Of a stretch of 64,000 nt of DNA, positions 40,661-48,833 are shown one piece after another. The DNA is from Serratia symbiotica. Lineage in GTDB: Bacteria; Pseudomonadota; Gammaproteobacteria; Enterobacterales; Enterobacteriaceae. The notes under the pieces were generated by a model. The model did not search any database. It saw only the letters and a program-made list of their open reading frames with translations, and had not been told where the DNA came from. The stretch spans positions 1 through 64,000 of the forward strand of contig JAAKDF010000002.1 of the NCBI GenBank assembly GCA_011754105.1. Reading direction: 5' to 3'. Numbering within the stretch: the stretch's first letter is position 1; each line of letters opens with the position of its first letter. The translations under genes were made by a program, and so were the position numbers.

Positions 40661-40697
40661 TGATGGATGCCATCGGCCTGGCCGATGGCATCCATCA
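40661..40697. repeat. perfect inverted repeat, 18-bp arms, 1-base loop
   Basis: TGATGGATGCCATCGGCC (40661-40678) is the exact reverse complement of 40680-40697, with a single T between. The left arm encodes the conserved VMDAIGL of YicG. The right arm has replaced the expected AFTI codons before IIG. Confidence 0.97.
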
Positions 40698-41227
40698 TCG
40701 GCGTGCAAGTCTCGCTGGATATGGGAAACAACGCGATTATCGCCGCGATTGCCGCCGTGATCACAGGTGTCTTCAGCGGCGTGCTGCGCGATATGTTCTG
40801 TAATCGTATCCCGCTGGTGTTCCAAAAGGAAATTTACGCTGGCATCTCTTTCACCGCTGCCTGGCTGTATATCTGCCTGCAACATATGAGCATGCCGCAT
40901 AACATGGTGGTGGGGAATCACCTTGGTCGCCGGGCTAAGCGCACGCCTGATCGCTCTACGTTTCCGCTTTGGCCTACCGATCTTCAACTACCCACATATA
41001 GATCAATGATCCTGCAGCGCGGCACGTAAAAAGTGCCGCTTGGTTGTGTAAAACTGCAAAAATTTGCTAATTCGCCACGTAAATACGCCATTCTAATATT
41101 TTTTCATCATACAGCCACAGGCAAAATGCGTACTAACGCTGCATCAGGCACGTTAGCTGTGTATACTGCATAGAGAAAATACGCGTCGCTATTATTGGCA
41201 TAATAACTGCTATCAACGAACATCATC

Positions 41228-41851
41228 ATGGCTCAAGGCACGCTTTATATTGTCTCTGCTCCCAGTGGCGCAGGTAAATCAAGTCTAATTCAAGCTTTGT
41301 TAAAGACGCAACTGCTGTACGATACACAAGTTTCTGTTTCGCACACCACCCGCGCCAGCCGCCCAGATGAACATCATGGCGAGCATTATTTCTTCGTCTC
41401 AAAAGATAAATTCCGTCAGATGATTGAGCAGAAGGCGTTTCTTGAGTACGCCGAAGTGTTCGGCAACTATTATGGTACCTCGAGCGCCACCATTAAACAT
41501 GTGTTATCGACTAGCTTAGACGTCTTGCTAGATATCGATTGGCAGGGTGCTCAGCAAATCCGCGCCCAAATGCCACAGGCACGCAGCATCTTTATTCTGC
41601 CTCCATCAAAAGAAGAACTGGAACTCCGCCTGCGCGGCCGTGGGCAGGATGACGAAGAGGTGATCGCCAAACGTATGGCTCAGGCTGTGGCCGAAATGAT
41701 GCACTACGCGGAGTACGATTATTTAATCGTGAACGATGATTTCAATTTGGCGCTGTCAGATCTGAAAACAATTATTCGTGCCGAACGGCTACGTTCAAGC
41801 CATCAATTACTACGGCATGACGCTTTAATCAGCAAACTATTGGCAGACTGA
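41228..41851 (+). CDS. gmk: guanylate kinase
   Basis: A 207-residue enzyme, the same length as in E. coli, that phosphorylates GMP to GDP. The P-loop [15 protein letters not shown] is near residue 11, the GMP-binding region includes [20 protein letters not shown] and [11 protein letters not shown], and [14 protein letters not shown] and [17 protein letters not shown] follow. Intact. It is the first gene of gmk-rpoZ-spoT-trmH-recG, and is also needed upstream of (p)ppGpp formation. Confidence 0.97.
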   Translation: MAQGTLYIVSAPSGAGKSSLIQALLKTQLLYDTQVSVSHTTRASRPDEHHGEHYFFVSKDKFRQMIEQKAFLEYAEVFGNYYGTSSATIKHVLSTSLDVLLDIDWQGAQQIRAQMPQARSIFILPPSKEELELRLRGRGQDDEEVIAKRMAQAVAEMMHYAEYDYLIVNDDFNLALSDLKTIIRAERLRSSHQLLRHDALISKLLAD

Positions 41852-41905
41852 AAGCAGTTTCAGTATTATGCCCCGTATTTTCGTCACCTGTGGAGTAGCA
41901 TAAAT

Positions 41906-42181
41906 ATGGCACGTGTAACTGTTCAAGACGCTGTAGAAAAAATTGGTAACCGTTTTGACCTGGTGTTGGTCGCTGCTCGTCGGGCGCGTCAAATCCAGAC
42001 CTGCAGCAAAGATGCATTAGTTCCAGAAGAGAACGATAAGTACACCGTTATCGCGCTGCGTGAAATCGAAGAAGGCTTGATCACCAGCCAGATCCTTAAT
42101 TTGCGTGAGAGTAAGGAGCAGAAAAAGCAGGAATACACTGAAATTCAGGCAGTTACCGAGATTGCTGAAGGCTGTCGTTAA
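41906..42181 (+). CDS. rpoZ: RNA polymerase omega subunit
   Basis: A 91-residue subunit (E. coli 91) that stabilises the beta' subunit and contributes to ppGpp site 1. The sequence [29 protein letters not shown], and [17 protein letters not shown] is collinear with E. coli. The gap to gmk is 54 bp and to spoT 18 bp. Confidence 0.96.
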   Translation: MARVTVQDAVEKIGNRFDLVLVAARRARQIQTCSKDALVPEENDKYTVIALREIEEGLITSQILNLRESKEQKKQEYTEIQAVTEIAEGCR

Positions 42182-42199
42182 TTAGACTGCGAGTCTGTC

Positions 42200-44317
42200 T
42201 TGTATCTGTTTAAAAGCCTAAAACTGCTGACTCAACGTTACCTGCCTGAGGAGCAGATTAAGCGCCTCAAACAAGCCTACCTCGTTGCACGTGATGCTCA
42301 CGAGGGGCAGACACGCTCCAGCGGTGAGCCTTACATTACTCACCCGGTTACCGTAGCTTGTATTCTGGCGGAGATGCGTCTTGATCATGAGGCGCTAATG
42401 GCCGCTTTGCTGCATGATGTCATCGAAGACACCCCAGCCACCTACCAAGATATGAATCAGCTGTTCGGCAAATGCGTAGCCGAACTGGTGGAAGGTGTAT
42501 CTAAACTCGATAAGCTGAAGTTTCAAGACAAAAAAGAAGCACAGGCGGAAAACTTTCGCAAAATGATCATGGCGATGGTGGAGGATATCCGCGTTGTTCT
42601 GATCAAGCTGGCTGACCGCACGCACAATATGCGCACTCTTGGCTCGCTGCGACCCGACAAACGGCGGCGCATCGCGCGTGAAACCTTGGAAATCTACAGC
42701 CCGTTAGCCCACCGCTTGGGTATTCACCACCTAAAAACCGAGCTGGAAGAGTTGGGCCTCGAGGCCCTATACCCTAACCGCTACCGCGTAATCAAGGAAA
42801 TGGTAAAAGCCGCACGCGGCAAACGTAAGGAGATGATCCAGAAAATTCTCTGCGAGATTAAAGGACGGTTGACCGAAGCCGGCATTACCTGCCGCGTAAG
42901 TGGACGGGAAAAACACCTCTATTCCATCTATCTCAAGATGCATCTCAAAGAACAGCGTTTCCATTCGATTATGGATATCTACGCGTTTCGGGTAATGGTA
43001 AAAAAGGTGGATACTTGCTACCGGGTGCTCGGCCAAGTTCACAACCTGTATAAACCGCGTCCGGGGCGTGTCAAGGACTATATCGCTATTCCCAAGGCCA
43101 ACGGCTATCAATCGCTGCATACGTCACTGATTGGCCCGCATGGTGTGCCGGTTGAGATACAGATCCGCACTGAAGACATGGATCAGATGGCCGAGATGGG
43201 GGTCGCCGCGCATTGGGCTTATAAAGAAGAAAAAGAACAGGGCGAGACCGGCACCACCGCACAGATCCGCGCACAGCGATGGATGCAGAGCCTGCTGGAG
43301 CTACAGCAAAGCGCTGGCAGCTCATTTGAATTTATCGAGAGCGTAAAATCTGATCTATTCCCGGATGAGATTTACGTTTTCACCCCAGAAGGCCGCATCG
43401 TCGAGTTGCCTGCGGGGGCCACGCCAGTTGATTTCGCCTTTGCGGTGCATACTGATATCGGCCATGCCTGCGTTGGCGCACGCGTCGATCGCCAGCCGTA
43501 TCCGTTATCGCAGTCGCTGACCAGCGGTCAGACTGTGGAGATCATTACCGCTCTGGGCGCACGGCCAAATGCCGCTTGGCTAAATTTTGTCGTTAGCTCG
43601 AAAGCACGCGCAAAAATCCGCCAAACGCTAAAAAACCTCAAACGCGACGATTCTGTTAGCCTCGGCCGTCGTCTGCTGAACCATGCGTTGAGCGGCAGCC
43701 GTAGGCTGGCAGAGATCCCGCAGGAAAATATCCAGCACGAGCTGGAACGCATGAAGCTGGCGACATTGGACGATTTGCTAGCAGAAATAGGCCTTGGCAA
43801 TGCCATGAGCGTAGTAGTAGCCAAAAAACTACAAGGCGATCAATCCAGTCTGGGAAGCACCTCCCCCAGCGTGCGCAACCTGGTTATCAAAGGCGCAGAC
43901 GGTGTACTTATCACCTTCGCCAAATGCTGCCGCCCCATCCCCGGCGATCTAATTATCGCCCACGTAAGCCCAGGCAAAGGGCTGGTGATACACCATGAGT
44001 CCTGCCGTAATATCCGAGGCTACCAAAAAGAGCCCGAGAAATGCATGGCAGTCGAGTGGGATAAAGAGATTGAGCAGGAATTCATCGCTGAGATCAAAGT
44101 GGATATGTTTAACCATCAGGGGGCGCTAGCCAACCTAACGGCTGTCATAAACGCGGCCAAGTCTAATATACAGAACCTGAATACCGAAGAAAAAGATGGC
44201 CGGGTTTATAGCGTCTTTATCCGCTTGACCACCCTTGATCGCATACATTTGGCAAACATTATGCGTAAAATCCGTATCATGCCAGATGTGATTAAAGTTA
44301 ACCGCAACCGAAACTAG
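42200..44317 (+). CDS. spoT: bifunctional (p)ppGpp synthetase/hydrolase SpoT
   Basis: A 705-residue RelA/SpoT homologue (E. coli 702) starting with TTG, as in E. coli (YLFKSLKLL). The HD hydrolase domain shows HPVTVACILAEM and ALLHDVIEDTPATY. The synthetase domain has VSGREKHLYSIYLKM, RVLGQVHNLYKPRPGRVKDY and IPKANGYQSLHTSL. The TGS domain begins EIYVFTPEGRIVELP, and the ACT domain closes the protein (FNHQGALANLTAVI). No lesions. Its last base overlaps a possible GTG of trmH. With no relA in this window, SpoT may be the main alarmone enzyme here, which cannot be judged from one window. Confidence 0.97.
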   Translation: MYLFKSLKLLTQRYLPEEQIKRLKQAYLVARDAHEGQTRSSGEPYITHPVTVACILAEMRLDHEALMAALLHDVIEDTPATYQDMNQLFGKCVAELVEGVSKLDKLKFQDKKEAQAENFRKMIMAMVEDIRVVLIKLADRTHNMRTLGSLRPDKRRRIARETLEIYSPLAHRLGIHHLKTELEELGLEALYPNRYRVIKEMVKAARGKRKEMIQKILCEIKGRLTEAGITCRVSGREKHLYSIYLKMHLKEQRFHSIMDIYAFRVMVKKVDTCYRVLGQVHNLYKPRPGRVKDYIAIPKANGYQSLHTSLIGPHGVPVEIQIRTEDMDQMAEMGVAAHWAYKEEKEQGETGTTAQIRAQRWMQSLLELQQSAGSSFEFIESVKSDLFPDEIYVFTPEGRIVELPAGATPVDFAFAVHTDIGHACVGARVDRQPYPLSQSLTSGQTVEIITALGARPNAAWLNFVVSSKARAKIRQTLKNLKRDDSVSLGRRLLNHALSGSRRLAEIPQENIQHELERMKLATLDDLLAEIGLGNAMSVVVAKKLQGDQSSLGSTSPSVRNLVIKGADGVLITFAKCCRPIPGDLIIAHVSPGKGLVIHHESCRNIRGYQKEPEKCMAVEWDKEIEQEFIAEIKVDMFNHQGALANLTAVINAAKSNIQNLNTEEKDGRVYSVFIRLTTLDRIHLANIMRKIRIMPDVIKVNRNRN

Positions 44318-44322
44318 TGCTT

Positions 44323-45018
44323 ATGAGTCCTGAACGCTATGCGCGGATTAGTGAAATACTTGCTACCCGGCAGCGAGATCTGAAGGTCTGCCTGGAGCAG
44401 GTAATCAAGCCACATAACGTCTCCGCTATTATCCGCACCGCCGATGCCATTGACGTACATCAAGTGCATGCCATGTGGCTAACCACACGCATACGCACGC
44501 TAGTTTCCTCCGCCGCTGGTAGCAACAATTGGGTCAATGTCAAAACCCACCACACCATTTATAAAGCAGTGAACCATCTGAAAACCCAAGGCATTCAAGT
44601 GCTGGCAACCCACCTTCCTTCCCGCGCGGTCGATTTCAGCGAGGTGGATTACACCCGCCCGACCTGCGTGCTACTCGGCCAGGGGAAAATGGAGATGAAC
44701 GTTGAAGTACTAGCGCTTGCCGATCAAGAAATTATCATTCCGATGATCGATATGGTGCAATCACTCAACGTTTCCGTGGCTTCGGCCTTGATCTTGTATA
44801 AAGCGCAGCGCCAGCGGCAAATCGCTGGCCTGTACCACCGCGATCGCAGCATGCTGGACGAAGAAGAACAGCAGCGCTTGCTATTTAAAGGCGGCTATCC
44901 CATGCTGGCCAACGTAGCCAAACGCAAAGGGTTGACTAGACCGCATATTGATGATTGGGGCCAGGTGGTTGCCGAGACCGAATGGTGTGCGGCCATGCAA
45001 GCAATGGTGCGCCAATGA
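44323..45018 (+). CDS. trmH: tRNA (guanosine(18)-2'-O)-methyltransferase TrmH
   Basis: A SPOUT-fold methyltransferase (231 residues from ATG 44323; E. coli 229) that 2'-O-methylates G18 in tRNA. I chose ATG 44323 (MSPERYARI) over GTG 44317 because it matches E. coli. Motif 1 is intact (NVSAIIRTADAIDVHQVH, including the catalytic Arg). The SAM-knot motif 2 is altered: GQGKMEMNVEVLALADQE, where E. coli has GQEKTGITQEALALADQD. Motif 3 has IPMIDMVQSLNVSVASAL, with Asp for the usual Gly. The frame is full length, but the changes at the SAM site may lower activity. It overlaps recG by ATGA. Confidence 0.9.
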   Translation: MSPERYARISEILATRQRDLKVCLEQVIKPHNVSAIIRTADAIDVHQVHAMWLTTRIRTLVSSAAGSNNWVNVKTHHTIYKAVNHLKTQGIQVLATHLPSRAVDFSEVDYTRPTCVLLGQGKMEMNVEVLALADQEIIIPMIDMVQSLNVSVASALILYKAQRQRQIAGLYHRDRSMLDEEEQQRLLFKGGYPMLANVAKRKGLTRPHIDDWGQVVAETEWCAAMQAMVRQ

Positions 45019-47096
45019 AAGGCAGCCTACTGAATGCTGTACCACTCACCACGCTTTCTGGGGTTGGTGCCAGCCAGGCGGGGAAATTAGCTAAAATCGG
45101 CTTGGAAACCATTCAGGATCTGCTCTTGCACCTGCCGATACGCTACGAAGATCGCACTCGGCTATACCCGATAAACGACCTGCTGCCAGGCAGCTACGCC
45201 ACGGTAGAAGGGGAAATACTGCGCAGCGACACTAGCTTTGGCCGCAGACGCATGCTGACCTGCCAAATCAGCGATGGCACGGGCATTCTTACCCTGCGCT
45301 TTTTTAATTTCAATGCGGCGATGAAAAACAGCCTGACTACCGGTCGCCGCGTGACCGCCTACGGTGAGATAAAACGCGGCAATTACGGCACGGAGAGTAT
45401 CCATCCGGAATACCGCATTCAGGGAGAATGCAACGAAATTGATTTGCAGGAATCACTGACCCCAGTCTACCCGACTACCGAAGGCATCAAGCAAGCCGTG
45501 CTGCGTAAGCTGACCGATCAGGCACTGGAATTGCTGGATAGCTCTACCATCACTGAACTGCTTCCACCAGAGGTAAGAGGTGAGCTAATGAGCTTACCGC
45601 AAGCACTGCACACCCTGCACCACCCAACGCCAGCTATCCAGCTAACGGATCTGGAACAGGGCACTCATCCCGCGAAAAGACGCCTGATCTTCGAAGAACT
45701 GCTGGCACACAATCTCAGCATGCTAGCAGTGCGTGCCGGTGCGCAAAGTTATCAGGCGCTGCCATTTCTGCCAAATAATAGATTAAAAAACCCCTTCCTT
45801 GCCAAGTTGCCATTTTCACCGACCAGCGAGCAGGAACGGGTAGTAGCCGATATCGAAGCCGATATGCAAAAGGCCTTTCCGATGATGCGACTGGTGCAAG
45901 GTGACGTTGGCTCAGGCAAAACGCTGGTGGCGGCACTAGCAGCCTTGCGCGCCATCGCATACGGCAAGCAGGTGGCTCTGATGGCACCGACCGAGTTGCT
46001 GGCCGAGCAGCACGCCACCAATTTCCGCCATTGGTTTGAGCCTTTGGGGCTGGAAGTCGGCTGGCTAACTGGAAAAGAGAAAGGCAAAGCACGCATCGTA
46101 CAACAGGAAGCCATCGCCAGTGGCCAAGTGTCGATGGTGGTCGGCACACACGCTATTTTTCAGGAACAGGTGCAGTTCAACGGCCTGGCTCTGATCATCA
46201 TCGACGAACAACACCGCTTTGGCGTGCATCAGCGGCTAGCACTGTGGGAAAAGGGCAAAGATCAAGGCTTCCACGCCCACCAGTTGATCATGACCGCCAC
46301 GCCGATCCCGCGCACGCTGGCGATGACCGCCTATGCCGATCTTGATACCTCAGTCATCAATGAGTTGCCACCTGGCAGGACGCCGGTCACCACCGTCGCT
46401 ATTCCCGATACTCGGCGCACCGACATAATCCAGAGGGTGAAAAGTACCTGCATGGAGGAAGGAAGACAGGCTTATTGGGTCTGTACACTGATCGAAGTAT
46501 CCAAATTGCTTGAAGCGCAGGCGGCGGAAGTCACTTGGCAAGAGTTGAAATCCTCGCTGCCTGAGCTAAAAGTAGCGCTTGTGCATGGTCGCATGAAAGC
46601 ACAGGAAAAACAGGCGGTGATGCAGTCTTTTAAACAGGGCGAGCTGCAGCTTTTGGTCGCTACTACGGTGATCGAAGTCGGCTTAGATGTGCCGAACGCC
46701 AGCTTGATGATTATTGAGAACCCGGAACGGCTTGGGCTGGCGCAGTTGCACCAGTTACGAGGCCGTGTAGGACGTGGCGCTATGGCCTCACACTGCGTAC
46801 TGCTGTACAAGACGCCGCTGAGTAAAACGGCGCAAAAGCGCTTGCAAGTACTGCGCGATAGCAACGATGGCTTTATAATCGCCCAGCGTGATCTGGAAAT
46901 TCGCGGCCCCGGCGAGTTGCTCGGCACCCGTCAGACCGGTAGCACCGAATTCAAGGTAGCGGATTTGCTGCGTGACCAGGCAATGATCCCGGAAGTGCAA
47001 CGCATCGCTCGCCATATCCATCAGCAGCACCCGGAACTCGCCCGTGCGCTGATCGATCGATGGCTACCAGAAAAGGTGCGATACTCTAACGCATAA
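45015..47096 (+). CDS. recG: ATP-dependent DNA helicase RecG
   Basis: A 693-residue branch-migrating helicase, identical in length to E. coli. I chose ATG 45015 (MKGSLLNAVPLTTLSGVG), overlapping the trmH stop, over the longer frame. The N-terminal wedge/OB domain includes LPIRYEDRTRLYPINDL. The helicase core has Walker A GDVGSGKTLVA near residue 297, the DEQHRFG box near residue 397, MTATPIPRTL, and motif V/VI TTVIEVGLDVPNASLM and QLHQLRGRVGRG. Intact. It is the last gene of the operon. The next gene, xanP, is broken. Confidence 0.97.
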   Translation: MKGSLLNAVPLTTLSGVGASQAGKLAKIGLETIQDLLLHLPIRYEDRTRLYPINDLLPGSYATVEGEILRSDTSFGRRRMLTCQISDGTGILTLRFFNFNAAMKNSLTTGRRVTAYGEIKRGNYGTESIHPEYRIQGECNEIDLQESLTPVYPTTEGIKQAVLRKLTDQALELLDSSTITELLPPEVRGELMSLPQALHTLHHPTPAIQLTDLEQGTHPAKRRLIFEELLAHNLSMLAVRAGAQSYQALPFLPNNRLKNPFLAKLPFSPTSEQERVVADIEADMQKAFPMMRLVQGDVGSGKTLVAALAALRAIAYGKQVALMAPTELLAEQHATNFRHWFEPLGLEVGWLTGKEKGKARIVQQEAIASGQVSMVVGTHAIFQEQVQFNGLALIIIDEQHRFGVHQRLALWEKGKDQGFHAHQLIMTATPIPRTLAMTAYADLDTSVINELPPGRTPVTTVAIPDTRRTDIIQRVKSTCMEEGRQAYWVCTLIEVSKLLEAQAAEVTWQELKSSLPELKVALVHGRMKAQEKQAVMQSFKQGELQLLVATTVIEVGLDVPNASLMIIENPERLGLAQLHQLRGRVGRGAMASHCVLLYKTPLSKTAQKRLQVLRDSNDGFIIAQRDLEIRGPGELLGTRQTGSTEFKVADLLRDQAMIPEVQRIARHIHQQHPELARALIDRWLPEKVRYSNA

Positions 47097-47207
47097 CAAG
47101 ATCCTCCGCATACAAGTGAAGACAAGAAAAATGAAATTAAAATGCAACCTCTACCGCTAAGGCGTTGCACAATATTTAGAACCTATCCTATAAGGATATT
47201 TTATTCA

Positions 47208-47325
47208 TCATTTTGGCCCTTGACAGTGCACAACTTCCTCGCGCACTCCCTGTACGCGCCAGTTGTTGCGCACTATCCCTGTGAAAACAGGCGGCAACAA
47301 TTTACGCCGACTGGGATATGCTGTT
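47208..47325. repeat. dispersed repeat, copy 3, after recG
   Basis: CCTCGCGCACTCCCTGTACG, GTTGTTGCGCACTATCCCTG, GGCGGCAACAATTTACG and CTGGGATATGCTG occur in the same order as in the two other copies. This is the longest copy and the best guide to a consensus. Confidence 0.5.
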
Positions 47326-47396
47326 AGGCGCAACCGTTTGCTTTTACATAGCGGTTCATTAAAATACCCTCTTTGACGTTCAGGGAATGCTACACC

Positions 47397-48256
47397 ATGA
47401 TCCTGCCATCTTACGAGCTTTATGCTGCGCAAAAAAACGCTGCTCCCCCTAGTACCAGTGAACTTATTTATCGACTGAAAGATCGCCAACCACTGCCGCA
47501 AACGCTATTTGCCGCCTGGCAGTATCTGTTAGCGATGTTTGTGGCGGTGATCACCACGGCTCTACTGATCTGTCAAGCGCTGGGTTTATCGGCGCAGGAT
47601 ACTCAGCACATCATCAGAATGTCGCTGTTTGCTTCCGTTCTGGTGTCTATACTGCAAATCAAAACCTGGTGGCCGATGGGTTCCCAGCCTGCTATCGATT
47701 CAAGGCACCAGCTTTAACTTTGTTTCGCCGCTTATCATGGGTGGCCTGGCGGTGGGAAACGGCGGTGCCGAGTGGAGCGACCATGATGGTCGCTCCACTC
47801 GGCACCGCTGATGGTCGATTACTGCACCGAGATCCTGCTGTCAATGGTGCTGTATCTGGCACGCCGCATCATTACTCCATTAATCTTCGGCATCGTGGTA
47901 ATGATTATAGGCCTGTCGTTGATTCAAGTAGGGCTGACCTCCATCGGAGGCGGGTATGCCGCAATGAACAATCACAGTTTCAGCGCGCCGGTAAACCTGC
48001 TACTGGCCGGTGTAGTTTTGGTGATGATTATCCTACCAAACAAGCGGCGCAATACCTACCTACGCGTTACCTTACTGGTGGTCGGCTACCTGCTGCTGGC
48101 TTGGGCGATGGACATCGCTACCAGCCCGTGAACGGGTGTGCTAAACGGTAGCCATCACTCTGACAACACCGCTTTACTATATGGCATGGGTTTTGATTGT
48201 AAATTGCTATTGCCGCTGATGCTGATTCTTATGGTTACTTCGCTAGAAACTATTAC
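47397..48256 (+). pseudogene. xanP: xanP xanthine permease, pseudogene truncated by IS
   Basis: Remnant of the NCS2 xanthine:H+ symporter XanP (463 residues in E. coli). [58 protein letters not shown], then in another frame [21 protein letters not shown] perfect palindrome (47762-47808) replaces the PTMMAALFGT codons. [36 protein letters not shown] and [14 protein letters not shown] follow, then fragments of LLLPLMLILMVTSLETI. The rest is cut off by an IS fragment. Its position after recG is normal, although gltS is absent. Confidence 0.88.
47762..47808. repeat. perfect inverted repeat, 23-bp arms, 1-base loop
   Basis: Positions 47762-47784 (GCGGTGCCGAGTGG...GACCAT) and 47786-47808 are exact reverse complements separated by one G. 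The ancestral XanP sequence GGADVPTMMAALFGT would itself be imperfectly palindromic here; the present sequence is fully symmetric and frameshifted. Confidence 0.98.
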
Positions 48257-48743
48257 GGCTAAATGCAGTTTTCGATAGATCCGCCGTTTTCCCTGACCGT
48301 GTTTTATAACGAGGTGCGCAAATTCACCCGGCGTTTGGATTTTAAACGGGACATTGACGGACTTCGCCCGCTTACTGATGCAGGTGTAGTCCTGGCAGTT
48401 CGACGGCACTTTCATCAGTGTGAAAGTGCCGTCGAGTAAGCCCTGGATAGTGCGAAGTGTCAGGCAAAAAATTCGTTTCAGCATCAATACGCTGATCACT
48501 GACATATTGGGATAATGTTATTAGCGACCACGCAGAGAAGGTTTTGCCTCTCAGTACCAGGCGTAAAGTTCCGTTTCATCCACCCAGAAAGTGAGTGAAC
48601 ACAGAGTGTGATAAGGGCGTTGTTGTAAGCATTACAGTTGGTGATCTTGAACTTTTGCTTAGCCACGGAATGTTGCTATTTTGACAGAAGGAGAGTGATC
48701 TGATCCTCGTGCCGGCCAAATGTTCGATTTATTCAATAACGCC
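48257..48743 (-). mobile_element. IS903-like fragment, copy D, one end only
   Basis: The right terminal repeat GATTTATTCAATAACGCC (48726-48743) is present, and the minus-strand transposase reads LMLKRIFCLTLRTIQGLLDG, TLMKVPSNCQDYTCISKRAK and SVNVPFKIQTPGEFAHLVI up to RRIYRKLHLAV. The other end is missing: the element stops inside the transposase and joins xanP at 48256/48257. It contains a perfect 15-bp inverted repeat. Confidence 0.88.
48400..48435. repeat. perfect inverted repeat, 15-bp arms, inside IS copy D
   Basis: TCGACGGCACTTTCA (48400-48414) pairs exactly with TGAAAGTGCCGTCGA (48421-48435), with a six-base loop. Other IS copies in this window have only an imperfect version at the same place (for example copies B and E), so perfection arose in this copy. 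Confidence 0.95.
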
Positions 48744-48833
48744 CATTTTCATCTGTAATGCACACTAAAGTTCGTCTCTTGTATCCAGCTATGGCATGCT
48801 TATCGCTATGTCTGATCACTATCAAGAAACACC

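Larger units (their letters stand above)
40409..41009 (+). pseudogene. yicG: yicG (TRIC-family membrane protein), pseudogene
   Basis: Remnant of YicG, a predicted TRIC-type cation-channel or glycine-transport-related membrane protein (205 residues in E. coli). FLSFLYIIGITA is followed by a stop. Later FGVIIIASVTAIGGGSVRDI is mutated but traceable, with LGHFPLGWVKHPE, a stop, VVIVAIAAIITTWVAPLMRH, FLVMDAIGLA, VQVSLDMGNNAIIAAIAAVI and LRDMFCNRIPLVFQKEIYAG. Two inverted repeats lie inside (40575-40620 and 40661-40697). The usual next gene ligB is absent; gmk follows. Confidence 0.85.

Noticed and set aside
44955-45014. N-terminal extension of RecG
   Set aside because: The extra codons overlap trmH and are absent from other RecG proteins; ATG 45015 gives exactly 693 residues.
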